NCBI RefSeq assembly: GCF_003051055.1
Contig: NZ_QAON01000003.1
Coordinates: 62,001-126,000, forward strand
Source: Agitococcus lubricus
Lineage (GTDB): Bacteria; Pseudomonadota; Gammaproteobacteria; Pseudomonadales; Moraxellaceae
Direction of reading: 5' to 3'
Length of the DNA: 64,000 nucleotides
The notes beneath the pieces are model-generated. The model was not told the origin of the DNA. It searched no databases and saw only the letters and a program-made list of their open reading frames with translations. Positions within the stretch are counted from its first letter, which is position 1. Every line of letters begins with the position of its first letter. Below, piece after piece: positions 8,623 to 17,564 of the stretch. Made by a program: the position numbers and the translations under genes.

Positions 8623-10440
8623 TTATTTCACGCCTTGCGCAGCGCGAACCTTCGTGAGTTTTTGACTATTCGCCCACCAAAAGTCTAGGCCTAAGCTGTA
8701 TTTGGCTTTGATTTTGGGTTGTTCTAAGTAGTTCCAGTAGGCGATACGGTATTTATTAATGTGATAGTGAGGAATCACATAATGATGGGCTAATAACACG
8801 CGGTCTAAGGCGCGGCTGGCAGTGACTAATTGTTCGCGTGTAGACGCAGCAATAATTTTTTCGATGAGTGCATCAACCACAGGATTTTTTACGCCAATCA
8901 GATTATGACTACTGTCCGTATCTGCCGCTTTAGAGCCAAAAAAGCCACGTTGCTCGTTACCAGGGGATAAGGATTGCGGAAAGCCACCCACCGTCATATC
9001 AAAATCAAAATCGCGCATACGGTTGATATATTGTGGCGTATCAATGACGCGTATAGACATATCAATACCTAAGCGTGCTAAGTTTTGCTTAAACGGCTGA
9101 ACAATACGTTCAAACTCAGGCTGAACCAGTAACATTTCAAAGCTAAACCGTTCATTTTTGTTATTAGTGAGTTTACCGTTTTTAATAGTCCAACCTGCAC
9201 TGGCAAGTAGTTGTTGAGCTGTCATTAAGCTGGCACGTAAATTACCTGAACCATCTGTTTTGGGGGCTTGATAGGCATTAGCAAAGACAGAGGCTGGCAG
9301 TTGTTGACGGTAAGGTTCTAATAACGCTAACTCAGCGGCTGAAGGCAGTCCTGTAGACGCGAGTTCTGAGTTGGCAAAGTAGCTATTAGTGCGTGTATAG
9401 GCATTATAAAATAGCGTGCGATTGCTCCATTCAAAATCAAAAGCATACGCTAAGGCTTGACGCACGCGGATATCCTGAAAGACAGGACGGCGAATATTGA
9501 ATAAGAAGCCTTGCATGCCTTGAGGCGTATTGTCCGTTTCCGTATATTTTTGCACTAAGCCTTGTTTGAGTGCGGGAAAGTCATAAGCCGTTGCCCAGTT
9601 TTTAGCACTATTTTCACGGCGAAAGTCATACTGACCCGCCTTAAAGCCCTCTAAAGCAACGGTAGTATCGCGATAAGAGACATAGGTAATGGTATTAAAA
9701 TTATAACGACCTTTGTTGACCGCGAGGTTAGCACCCCAGTAATTAGGATTACGTTGATACGTAATACTACGGCCTGCATCAATTTTGCTTAAAATATAGG
9801 GGCCACTGCCCAAGGGAATATCTAAATTGGTACTATTAAAATTACGTTTTGCCCAAAAATGTTTAGGTAAAATAGATTGTTCGCCCACAATCAGGCCTAA
9901 TTCACGGTTGTTTTTGACTTTGAAGCTAAATTTAACCCGTTGTTTGTCTAAGGCTTCCACTTTATCAATGTCACGATAATAGTTTTTTAAGCCTGCCGAG
10001 CCTTCTTTTTTGAGCAAATTAAAGGTGAAAGCAACATCTTCAGCGGTCACGGCAACACCATCGCTAAATTTTGCTGCGGGGTTAATATGATAAATAATCC
10101 AACTGGCATCGTCGGTGTCACGTTCTATTTTGTCGGCTAATAGACCATAGCGTGAGAAGGGCTCATCGAGAGAGGCAACGGTGAGTGAATCATATAAGTA
10201 GTCTGTGCCATCAATGGCATTGCCTTTATCAATAAAAGGATTGGTGCTATCAAATCCTCCGAGTGAGGATAGGCGAAGGTCTCCCCCTTTAGGCGCTTGC
10301 GGATTCGCATAAGGAAATGCAGAAAAATTCTGACTTAATAAAGGTTTACCGTGTAAGGCAATCGCGTTGGTGATTTCAACAGCAGCGACACTGTAATTAG
10401 AAAGTATGGCAATCAATAACCCTAAACTAAAACGCTTCAT
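8623..10440 (-). CDS. yejA: Peptide ABC transporter substrate-binding protein YejA
   Basis: This 605-residue periplasmic binding protein of the SBP_bac_5 family has a signal peptide (KRFSLGLLIAILSNYSVAA). Typical family segments follow: ALHGKPLLSQNFSAFPYANP, the SLDEPFSRYGLLADKIE start of the cluster 5 region, and QALAYAFDFEWSNRTLFYNAY. It delivers oligopeptides to YejBEF. It is the first gene of the minus-strand operon; the 131 bases upstream include the mltD terminator and the likely operon promoter. Confidence 0.92.
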   Translation of the reverse strand: MKRFSLGLLIAILSNYSVAAVEITNAIALHGKPLLSQNFSAFPYANPQAPKGGDLRLSSLGGFDSTNPFIDKGNAIDGTDYLYDSLTVASLDEPFSRYGLLADKIERDTDDASWIIYHINPAAKFSDGVAVTAEDVAFTFNLLKKEGSAGLKNYYRDIDKVEALDKQRVKFSFKVKNNRELGLIVGEQSILPKHFWAKRNFNSTNLDIPLGSGPYILSKIDAGRSITYQRNPNYWGANLAVNKGRYNFNTITYVSYRDTTVALEGFKAGQYDFRRENSAKNWATAYDFPALKQGLVQKYTETDNTPQGMQGFLFNIRRPVFQDIRVRQALAYAFDFEWSNRTLFYNAYTRTNSYFANSELASTGLPSAAELALLEPYRQQLPASVFANAYQAPKTDGSGNLRASLMTAQQLLASAGWTIKNGKLTNNKNERFSFEMLLVQPEFERIVQPFKQNLARLGIDMSIRVIDTPQYINRMRDFDFDMTVGGFPQSLSPGNEQRGFFGSKAADTDSSHNLIGVKNPVVDALIEKIIAASTREQLVTASRALDRVLLAHHYVIPHYHINKYRIAYWNYLEQPKIKAKYSLGLDFWWANSQKLTKVRAAQGVK

Positions 10441-10521
10441 ACCTATTCCTACATTAAAGTTTGCATAAATAGCTTACGCATGTGACGGACGTAAGTCATA
10501 ACCTATTGTTATTTAACCCCC

Positions 10522-10552
10522 CAAAAAACAACCGCCGCATAAAAGCGGCGGT
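10522..10552 (-). terminator. Rho-independent terminator after mltD
   Basis: Read on the minus strand, ACCGCCGC and GCGGCGGT pair (8 bp) around a 6-base loop and are followed by TGTTTTTTGG. It lies 20 bases after the mltD stop and separates mltD from the yej operon. Confidence 0.9.
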
Positions 10553-10571
10553 GTATTCTTATGAAGGACAA

Positions 10572-12452
10572 TTATCCTTTGGCAAGATACAACACCAAAT
10601 CTTGGCCAGGTTTAATATGCTTGGAGGCTTTATTCCAAGTTTTAATCTGACTGACCGACACATTATAGCGTTGGCTAATAGAATACAATGTATCACCACG
10701 TTTCACTTCGTAGCTAATACGTTTCACACTGTCTTTTTCTTTTTTGCTGCGCTTTTCTTTGGCTAAACGTTTTTCTTTACGAGACGTTTTGTCATCAGCG
10801 ATATCTTTGTCTTTTTTAGACTTTTTCTCGGCTTTAGCAACTCGTGTATCGTCATGGTCATTTTGGAAAATGACCAATTTTTTACCCGTTTTTAAGCCGT
10901 TTTTGACTTTTAGGTTATTCCAGTCCGCTAACTCTTTGACGGTAACATCATATTTTTTAGCGATAGAATATAAGGTATCACCTGCACGTACCTTATGAAA
11001 AGACTTACTGTCGTTGTCATCGCTTTTATCTTTTTTGTTGGCGAGTTTTTTATCGTCCTTCGCATTCTCTTTTTCTTTTTGTGCTTCCTGCTTTTCTGCT
11101 TTTTCTAGCATGGCAACGCGTTCAGCCGCAGGATTGACCAGTTGGTCAGTATCGACAGTTTCACCACCAACTAGGGTGCGAACCTTAGAGATGACCAACA
11201 TTTTACCTACAGGCACACGGCCTTTTTTGCCTACTAAGGCGCCATTTAAGCGTTTTAGTGCCGCAGGTGTAGTATCAAATTTTGCTGCAATACGGTACAG
11301 AGTATCGCCTTTTTTGACTTTATAGCGCTTTTGCACCGTGACATAACGCTCTGGGGGCGGTAGGCTGGCTAATTGTTCTTCAAAGGTTTCAATGGTATTG
11401 ATAGGGACTAATAAGCGGTGTGGACCATCAGGATTGGTTGCCCAACGCATATAACCAGGGTTGAGCTGATACAGTTCTTTGGTGGTGATGCCTGCTAATT
11501 TAGCAGCCGCGCTTAAATCCACTTGATTCTTGGCATAGGTTTCACGGAAGTGTGGTTGATTGACGATAGGTTTGAGTGAGACATTAAATGCTGCTGGATT
11601 TTTGACTATCTGTGCAACCGCTAAAAAACGTGGGACATAAGCCATCGTTTCGGCAGGCATGGTCAATGACCAGTAATCGGTGGGTAAGCCTGCGGCTGTA
11701 TTTTTATCAATCGCACGTTGTACATTACCAGGCCCCCAGTTGTAGGCGGCAAGGGCTAACTCCCAAGAACCAAATTTATTATATAACTGTGTTAAAAACT
11801 TATAAGCTGCGCGTGTTGATTCTAAGACATCACGACGACCGTCATACCACCACGTTTGGCGTAAACCAAAAATCTTGCCTGTACCGGGAATAAATTGCCA
11901 CATACCAGCCGCTTGTGCGGGTGAGGTGGCAAAAGGGTCATATGAGCTTTCTATGACAGGTAACAAGGCCAGTTCGGTGGGGACACCTGCTTTTTCGGCT
12001 TCCGTCACGGTATGGTATAAATAGTGACTAGCACGCGCGGTCATACGGTTGATGTAATCTTGCCGTTTAGTAAACCAGATGCGTTGAGCAGCAATACGCT
12101 CGTTATCGACATTATTGAGTTTAAAGCCTGCACGTACACGCTCCCAAACATCACCAAACTTAGCGAGGTCTTCTGGACTGAGGACAACAGCCTCCATATC
12201 CGTAACCCCTAATAACTCATCAATATCTTCTTGGCTCGCCACAGTCCCTGTCGTATCGTAATAATCACGTTCATCATCGGAGGATGATGCAGACGCGGCT
12301 GCGCCTTGATTGGCGACGATGGGAGTGGCTTTTTTAAGGGTATTGATGGCTTGTGGCTGATGGGGGGTGGTACAGGCACTCAATACTAGGCTAACGAGGG
12401 CAAAGACCACCAGTTGTTTGGCGATTTTGCAGAGGTAAAGCCAATATTGCAT
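10572..12452 (-). CDS. mltD: Membrane-bound lytic murein transglycosylase D with three LysM repeats
   Basis: MltD cleaves the MurNAc-GlcNAc bond of peptidoglycan to 1,6-anhydro products. The protein has a lipoprotein signal with lipobox LSAC, an SLT domain starting at the catalytic glutamate in PVIESSYDPFATSPAQA and including AAYNWGPGNVQRAI, then three LysM repeats, each with a GDTLY(R/S)I(A/S) core. The first two LysM domains are separated by a long Lys/Glu/Asp-rich linker and the second and third by another. E. coli MltD has two LysM repeats, so three is on the larger side. ATG 12452 is preferred over an upstream start because it gives a clean signal peptide and has GGAG 11 bases upstream. 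gloB lies upstream, as in Pseudomonas. Confidence 0.95.
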   Translation of the reverse strand: MQYWLYLCKIAKQLVVFALVSLVLSACTTPHQPQAINTLKKATPIVANQGAAASASSSDDERDYYDTTGTVASQEDIDELLGVTDMEAVVLSPEDLAKFGDVWERVRAGFKLNNVDNERIAAQRIWFTKRQDYINRMTARASHYLYHTVTEAEKAGVPTELALLPVIESSYDPFATSPAQAAGMWQFIPGTGKIFGLRQTWWYDGRRDVLESTRAAYKFLTQLYNKFGSWELALAAYNWGPGNVQRAIDKNTAAGLPTDYWSLTMPAETMAYVPRFLAVAQIVKNPAAFNVSLKPIVNQPHFRETYAKNQVDLSAAAKLAGITTKELYQLNPGYMRWATNPDGPHRLLVPINTIETFEEQLASLPPPERYVTVQKRYKVKKGDTLYRIAAKFDTTPAALKRLNGALVGKKGRVPVGKMLVISKVRTLVGGETVDTDQLVNPAAERVAMLEKAEKQEAQKEKENAKDDKKLANKKDKSDDNDSKSFHKVRAGDTLYSIAKKYDVTVKELADWNNLKVKNGLKTGKKLVIFQNDHDDTRVAKAEKKSKKDKDIADDKTSRKEKRLAKEKRSKKEKDSVKRISYEVKRGDTLYSISQRYNVSVSQIKTWNKASKHIKPGQDLVLYLAKG

Positions 12453-12543
12453 GCGGAAATACTCCAAAAAAACAGGATTCACACAGGTCGTGGCTGTATA
12501 CAGTCAGATAGACGATAAAATATGCCTTAAGTTTGGAATATTG

Positions 12544-12572
12544 TTGACGTCTAATAGGCTTAAAATTTATAC
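12544..12572 (+). promoter_or_regulatory. Candidate sigma-70 promoter facing the gloB 3' end
   Basis: TTGACG (12544-12549), a 17-base spacer and TTATAC (12567-12572) make a near-consensus promoter on the plus strand. No plus-strand gene follows before the convergent gloB stop at 12705, so it would drive an intergenic or antisense RNA. Confidence 0.4.
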
Positions 12573-12578
12573 AGTGTC

Positions 12579-12706
12579 GAGGTGTAAATCATAAAACAAA
12601 AGAAAATAGCCCTTAAATTCTAGGGATTCGTGCAGAACTCTGGCAAGTCAAGAAACACCATAAATACGACAGAACTGTAACGAAGTGCGGCAAAATGGCT
12701 ATTTTT
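12579..12706 (+). ncRNA. Possible intergenic small RNA between mltD and gloB
   Basis: The stretch downstream of the candidate promoter has no ORF. It carries AAAATAGCC (12603-12611) and its exact complement GGCTATTTT (12697-12705), so a transcript could fold with a long-range stem ending in a short U-run. The right arm overlaps the gloB stop codon. This may instead be the gloB 3' end structure; I have no homology support. Confidence 0.2.
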
Positions 12707-13472
12707 AGTGCGACCAGCGGTCTTTGTAGGCACGTAAGGCGGCAAAAGCATGGGCAGGTGTCTTTATTTCTTGGTGCGTGAGCTGTTGAATACGGTCAAT
12801 TAAATACTGACAACGTAAAAACGGATTATATTTTTTTTCGGCACTTAAGGACGTTGGCAGCGTGGCTAAACCTTGCTTGCGTTGTTGTTGTGCCCATATT
12901 CGGTGTTCTTGTAAATATAGATTATCAGGCTCAATCGCTAAGGCAAAATCAATATTGCTAAGGGTATATTCGTGGCTGGCACAAATGCGTGTGTTATCGG
13001 GTAGGGATTTAATTTTTTCTAACGCGTGATAAAAATCCAATGCGTTGCCATCAGGAAAAATACGACCACAGCCTGCACTAAATAAACTGTCACCACAAAA
13101 TAACCAACCATAACCCAAGACATAATAAGCTAGATGAAATCCCGTATGGCCTTTGACATCCATCACCAATATTTTTTCTGCCCATTGCGATACGATTTCG
13201 CCGCCATATAAAGCATGAGTAATCCCCTTAATAGAAGGATGACCATAAATGGGTACGTTTGGGTGATATTGCTGTAAAAATGGAATACCCTGCGTGTGGT
13301 CGTGATGACGATGCGTGATAAGTACTGTCGTTAGCTGTAAATGATGGGCTTGTAAATAGTCTGCTAATAGGGCGTAATCACCCACATCGATGGCGACAGT
13401 TTGCCCATTAGGGTGAATCATGAGCCATAAATAATTATCTGCCAACATGGGCAGACACACGAGCTTAATCAT
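12705..13472 (-). CDS. gloB: Hydroxyacylglutathione hydrolase (glyoxalase II)
   Basis: Glyoxalase II hydrolyses S-lactoylglutathione to lactate and glutathione in the cytoplasm, the second step of methylglyoxal detoxification. The 255-residue protein carries the metallo-beta-lactamase-fold motif THRHHDH (residues 53-59), a further metal ligand in VKGHTGFH, the bridging aspartate in LFCGDSLFSAGCGRIF, and the substrate-binding C-terminal helices. It starts 22 bases from the divergent methyltransferase gene, so the two promoters must overlap. The arrangement mltD-gloB-methyltransferase-rnhA-dnaQ matches what I recall for Pseudomonas. Confidence 0.93.
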   Translation of the reverse strand: MIKLVCLPMLADNYLWLMIHPNGQTVAIDVGDYALLADYLQAHHLQLTTVLITHRHHDHTQGIPFLQQYHPNVPIYGHPSIKGITHALYGGEIVSQWAEKILVMDVKGHTGFHLAYYVLGYGWLFCGDSLFSAGCGRIFPDGNALDFYHALEKIKSLPDNTRICASHEYTLSNIDFALAIEPDNLYLQEHRIWAQQQRKQGLATLPTSLSAEKKYNPFLRCQYLIDRIQQLTHQEIKTPAHAFAALRAYKDRWSH

Positions 13473-13494
13473 GTTGATGTCCTAGAGAAAATTC

Positions 13495-14277
13495 ATGCGC
13501 CTACCGCATTTATGGCAACCAAATGCCCATCACGATATGTCAACGGCCTTAACTGACTGGTTTAACACGGAGCTAGGCCGAGAATTATTGGTGGCAGAAA
13601 ATCGCTTATTGGGGCATATTTTGCCAGATTTATTTGGCTATCATGCACTACAATTAGGTCAAATTGTTGCCTGTAATTTATTACACAGCAGTCGCATTCA
13701 TCATCGTATTGTTTGTGATAAGCAATTGACGGCTGTGGAGGGGTTGTCGCCATTACATGCCTTGCCTACGCAGTTACCCTTAGCCAGTGGTAGTTTAGAC
13801 TTGGTTGTTGTTCATCATGTCTTAGATGTTGTGGTAAGTCCACATGCCGTATTACGAGAGGCGACACGGGTTTTGATTCCCGAAGGACATTTAGTCATTT
13901 TGGGCTTTAATCCGTGGAGTTTATGGGGGCTATGGCGCTTTTGTCGTTTGCCGTGGTCAAATACCCCGTGGTTACAGCGTTATGTGAGTCCTCAACGCTT
14001 AGCCGATTGGTTGGCTTTATTAAACTTTGAAGTCATCGGTTTAGAAACGGTTTATTTTAAGCCGCCAATTATCACTCCTGCTTTACGCCAGCGTTTTACG
14101 TGGTTGGAGTTATTAGGCAGTCGTTATTGGAGTCATGGTGGGGCGAGTTATGCTTTATTAGCAAAAAAACAAATTGCCTGTGTCACTCCCTTACGTGTCA
14201 AACAGCCTTTGATACAAATATTACAGCCCCCTTTGATTACAGAAACGCGGGGGCAGCAAAAGACAGTCGACAAGTAA
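13495..14277 (+). CDS. SAM-dependent methyltransferase (Methyltransf_11 type)
   Basis: This 260-residue protein has a class I methyltransferase domain. The acidic strand and the region after motif I are recognisable in LPLASGSLDLVVVHHVLDVV and in LREATRVLIPEGHLVILGFNP. A clear glycine-rich SAM loop is missing or degenerate (QLGQIVACNLLHSSR). The substrate is unknown. The conserved place between divergent gloB and rnhA suggests a linked function, but nothing in the sequence says which. It reads through 25 bases to rnhA and is probably cotranscribed with it. Confidence 0.75.
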   Translation: MRLPHLWQPNAHHDMSTALTDWFNTELGRELLVAENRLLGHILPDLFGYHALQLGQIVACNLLHSSRIHHRIVCDKQLTAVEGLSPLHALPTQLPLASGSLDLVVVHHVLDVVVSPHAVLREATRVLIPEGHLVILGFNPWSLWGLWRFCRLPWSNTPWLQRYVSPQRLADWLALLNFEVIGLETVYFKPPIITPALRQRFTWLELLGSRYWSHGGASYALLAKKQIACVTPLRVKQPLIQILQPPLITETRGQQKTVDK

Positions 14278-14302
14278 ACTCAGTATTTAAGATAGTTAAA
14301 CG

Positions 14303-14746
14303 ATGAAAACAGTAGAAATATACAGTGATGGTGCGTGTCGTGGTAATCCTGGCATGGGTGGCTGGGGGGCTTTGTTAAGTTTTAATGGCCAAGAAAAGCG
14401 TATTTTGGGTTATGAGGCCGAAACAACTAATAATCGTATGGAATTAATGGCGAGTATTGAAGCTCTAAAAACCTTAAATCAGCCTTGCCATGTGATTTTA
14501 TGGACGGACTCCCAATATGTAAAAAAAGGCATGACCGAATGGTTGGCAGGTTGGAAGGCTAAAAATTGGCGTACAGCCAGTAATCAAGCGGTTAAAAACC
14601 AAGATTTATGGCAACAATTAGACCTACAAGCACAACGTCATCAAATTGAGTGGCGTTGGGTAAAAGGTCATGCAGGGAACTATGGTAATGAGATTGCTGA
14701 CCAATTAGCCAATCAGGCCATCGACCAAGCACAAAAAGCAAATTAA
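14303..14746 (+). CDS. rnhA: Ribonuclease HI
   Basis: RNase HI degrades the RNA strand of RNA:DNA hybrids. The 147-residue protein has the full catalytic set: Asp9 ([11 protein letters not shown]), Glu47 (NNRMELMA), Asp69 (WTDSQYV), His123 (KGHAGN) and Asp133 (NEIADQLAN). It lies between the methyltransferase and dnaQ, a pairing common in proteobacteria where the two are often neighbours. Confidence 0.97.
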   Translation: MKTVEIYSDGACRGNPGMGGWGALLSFNGQEKRILGYEAETTNNRMELMASIEALKTLNQPCHVILWTDSQYVKKGMTEWLAGWKAKNWRTASNQAVKNQDLWQQLDLQAQRHQIEWRWVKGHAGNYGNEIADQLANQAIDQAQKAN

Positions 14747-14789
14747 GCTGTCATAATCGTCTGGTAATGTCATTTGGGTTACTAAAACT

Positions 14790-15500
14790 ATGCGACAAAT
14801 TGTATTAGATACCGAAACAACGGGTATTAGTCCGAGTGATGGGCATCGTATTATTGAAATTGGTTGTCTAGAAATAGAAAATCGGCGTCTGACGGGGCGG
14901 AGTTTTCACTACTATTTGCAGCCAGACCGAGACATTGAAGAAGAGGCGATTGCAGTACACGGCATTACCAATGAGTTTTTAGTCGGTAAGCCCCGTTTTC
15001 AGGAAATTGCGGCAGAATTAATGGCGTTTGTCAGTGGTAGCGAATTGATTATTCATAATGCCCCATTCGATATTGGGTTTTTAGATTATGAATATAAACG
15101 CTTAAATGAAGGTTTTGAGACCATCCGCAATGTTTGCCAAGTCCTAGATACTTTAGTATTGGCACGACAAAAACATCCTGCTCAAAAAAATAACTTAGAC
15201 GCTTTGGCACGGCGTTATGCCGTAGACCATCGTGAACGCCATTATCACGGCGCATTACTCGATGCCGAAATTTTGGCAGATGTTTATTTGGCCATGACAG
15301 GTGGACAAGTCGGTTTAAGTTTGCATGACGACGTGGAAGGTGAAGGTGCAGGCCAAGAAATGATTCAACGTCTAGCCACAGACAGGCCACGTTTAAAAGT
15401 TGTTACTGCGAATGCAGAGGAATTACTTGCACATGATGCACGCTTAGATATTATTGATAAGGCAGCAGGTGGTGCCTGTATCTGGCGGCAATTGACCTAA
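14790..15500 (+). CDS. dnaQ: DNA polymerase III epsilon subunit (3'-5' proofreading exonuclease)
   Basis: This is the proofreading subunit of the replicative polymerase. The DEDDh exonuclease motifs are Exo I (LDTETTG, Asp7 and Glu9), Exo II (IIHNAPFDIGFLDYE) and Exo III (HYHGALLDAEILADVYLAM). The C-terminal tail after residue about 190 would contact the alpha subunit. The 236-residue length is normal. It follows rnhA by 43 bases and is closed by a terminator. Confidence 0.96.
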   Translation: MRQIVLDTETTGISPSDGHRIIEIGCLEIENRRLTGRSFHYYLQPDRDIEEEAIAVHGITNEFLVGKPRFQEIAAELMAFVSGSELIIHNAPFDIGFLDYEYKRLNEGFETIRNVCQVLDTLVLARQKHPAQKNNLDALARRYAVDHRERHYHGALLDAEILADVYLAMTGGQVGLSLHDDVEGEGAGQEMIQRLATDRPRLKVVTANAEELLAHDARLDIIDKAAGGACIWRQLT

Positions 15501-15508
15501 AGGTATTG

Positions 15509-15538
15509 AAGTCACGAGACGTGACTTAGCATTTTTTG
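15509..15538 (+). terminator. Rho-independent terminator after dnaQ
   Basis: AAGTCACG (15509-15516) pairs with CGTGACTT (15520-15527) around an AGA loop, followed by AGCATTTTTTGT. It lies 9 bases after the dnaQ stop. Confidence 0.85.
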
Positions 15539-15540
15539 TG

Positions 15541-15887
15541 CAAATGTCGTCTTTTTCGCGAAGTAAAACTAAAAACTAGTCGCTTAATAGGCTAGTAACT
15601 TCGTGATAAAGTGATTATTGTGTGTCGGCTAACTGCTACCGTTAGGAATAAAAAAGCCTAATTAAAGTTGACAGTGTCGGTATAGTAAGCAAAAAGAGTA
15701 AGAATTCGCAAAAGTTGTTGACGTATTGCCAACGATAGGGCTAAACACACGTATGTGTTTCTTGTGGGACGGATGGTGTTCTCTACTGAATAGAAGAGAC
15801 TCCGTTGTCTTCAATATGTCAATGTATAAATAATAAACGGGGTGTATTACACCTTAATCTTTAACTGATAAACGAAGGAAGGAATCC
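15541..15887 (+). promoter_or_regulatory. Long leader/promoter region of fimL
   Basis: No ORF is credible here. An imperfect inverted repeat (TTAATAGGCT at 15584-15593 against AGCCTAATTAA at 15655-15665) brackets a small stem CTAAC...GTTAG. A weak candidate -10 (TATAAA, 15825-15830) lies 58 bases before the fimL ATG. A strong Shine-Dalgarno AAGGAAGGA ends 4 bases before that ATG. The long upstream region suggests regulated expression. Confidence 0.35.
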
Positions 15888-17564
15888 ATGCTTCCAAAAA
15901 TTGATGTTGGTGCCTTAAATTTAATCAAGCCCGAAATTGATGTGTCTTTAACGCAAATTGAAGGCGCACTCAGTGCCTTTGTTGAAGACAACAGTAATAA
16001 TGGCCCCTTGGCTGAATGTGTGGAAGCCATGGAGCAAGTCTATGGTGCGCTACGTCTGATTGATGTACACGGTGCATCTGAATTAGCCGAAGTTTTATTT
16101 GCGCTATTACGTCAAGTCAACGATTTACAAGAAAAAACGCCTGATGCTTACTTCTCTGCGTTGGGTAACGGCATGATGGTCTTAGCACGTTATTTAGAAT
16201 ATGTGCAAATTAAAGCCATCAACCTGCCACAGTTATTAATTCCTGCTATCAACGAATCTCGTCAAGCCTTGAGCTTGCCCATGTTAGGTGAGGGCTACTT
16301 TTTAGATGTGCCTTTTTTACCAGATGCGAATATTTCCCAACCTTTAGCGATTGACCATAGTCAAAGTATTGCGCTGGCCAAACGTATTCGTTTGATGTAT
16401 CAAATTGGCACAGTGAACCTGTTAAAAGACCAAGCGCAACCTGTACACTATCGCCTCATGCGCCGTGCTTTAGAGCGTGCAGCACAATTATGTACGGGCA
16501 AGCCTTTAGCGTTGTTGTGGTGGGTTGGTGAGGCGGCATTAGAGGCCTTATCGCAAGGTGTCATGCTCAATGACTCGCGTAAACGGGTATTGGCACAATT
16601 AGAACAACAATTACGTCTATTAGTATTGCCGCAAGGTTTAGCACAGCCTATTGATATGACTGTGTTAGCCAATAGTTTAGCGATTGTAGGCTTGGGGGAA
16701 ACAGGTGGTCGTGTTGAAGAAGTGCAAAAAGCCTTTGACTTAGCGAGTAGCTGTATTAGCCAAACTCAACTGCAAATTCAGCATAGCTCCATGTTTGGGC
16801 CTGGTGGCTCGGTGATTAAAACCGTGGCAGCCGTTCTCAAAGATGAAATTGCCCACATCAAAGATGTCTTAGACGTGGTCGCGCGCGGCTCTCAACAAGA
16901 AGAAGAAAGTTACCAAACAGTTGCCGATGACATTCAAAAAGCCTCACAAACCTTGGTCATGTTAGGCTTAAACGATGTGGCTCAAGCCATGCGTCATCAA
17001 GCAAATATTGTTAAAACATGGACAGATGTGCCTGTTGAACAAAGTCTCAATATTTTGGTAGATGTCTTATTGCAAGCAGATAATGCGGTTGCTACCTTAG
17101 ATAAAGAAATGACACCTGGTGCGCAGACGGTTATCAACAACACCCGTATTTCTCTACATCAATTGGACGAAGCTCGAGCAATGTTAGTTGCTGAAAGCCG
17201 TGCAGGTTTATCGTTGGTAAAACGTGCAGTACTCTCTTATTTAGAGACTAATGGCGAAGACCCGATGCATTTATCCAATATTCCTGCAACCTTGCAATCG
17301 ACCAGTGGCGGTTTGGAATTCTTATTGATTCCGCGTGGCGCGCAAATTTTACGTTCCGCGGCAGGTTTTATGGAAGTATGGGCAAATAGTAAAAAGATGC
17401 CCGCGATGAGTGTGATTGAAACCTTTGCTGATGCCATTGCCTGTGTCGACTACTACTTAGAAAGTTTAGAAATCAACAAGCCTGTCAGCGAAAATGTCTT
17501 TGATATTGGTGAAGATAGCGTGGCTGAATTAGGCTATCCCGTGACCAATAGACAGGCAGCTTAA
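15888..17564 (+). CDS. fimL: FimL-like type IV pilus / twitching-motility regulator
   Basis: The 558-residue protein resembles the N-terminal, Hpt-like part of ChpA without any kinase, CheW or receiver domain, as FimL does in Pseudomonas (about 556 residues). It is almost entirely helical (NLIKPEIDVSLTQIEGALSAF, GGSVIKTVAAVLKDEIAHIKD). FimL is known to connect the Chp chemosensory system with FimV and cAMP signalling, affecting pilus assembly and twitching. FimL itself lacks the phosphorylatable histidine, and I see none clearly here. The strongest support is context: fimL is directly followed by nudC, as in Pseudomonas. The stop overlaps the nudC start (TAATG). Confidence 0.8.
   Translation: MLPKIDVGALNLIKPEIDVSLTQIEGALSAFVEDNSNNGPLAECVEAMEQVYGALRLIDVHGASELAEVLFALLRQVNDLQEKTPDAYFSALGNGMMVLARYLEYVQIKAINLPQLLIPAINESRQALSLPMLGEGYFLDVPFLPDANISQPLAIDHSQSIALAKRIRLMYQIGTVNLLKDQAQPVHYRLMRRALERAAQLCTGKPLALLWWVGEAALEALSQGVMLNDSRKRVLAQLEQQLRLLVLPQGLAQPIDMTVLANSLAIVGLGETGGRVEEVQKAFDLASSCISQTQLQIQHSSMFGPGGSVIKTVAAVLKDEIAHIKDVLDVVARGSQQEEESYQTVADDIQKASQTLVMLGLNDVAQAMRHQANIVKTWTDVPVEQSLNILVDVLLQADNAVATLDKEMTPGAQTVINNTRISLHQLDEARAMLVAESRAGLSLVKRAVLSYLETNGEDPMHLSNIPATLQSTSGGLEFLLIPRGAQILRSAAGFMEVWANSKKMPAMSVIETFADAIACVDYYLESLEINKPVSENVFDIGEDSVAELGYPVTNRQAA

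Noticed and set aside
10744-11325. Plus-strand frames opposite mltD
   Set aside because: Phe/Ser-rich shadows of the Lys/Glu-rich LysM linkers of mltD.
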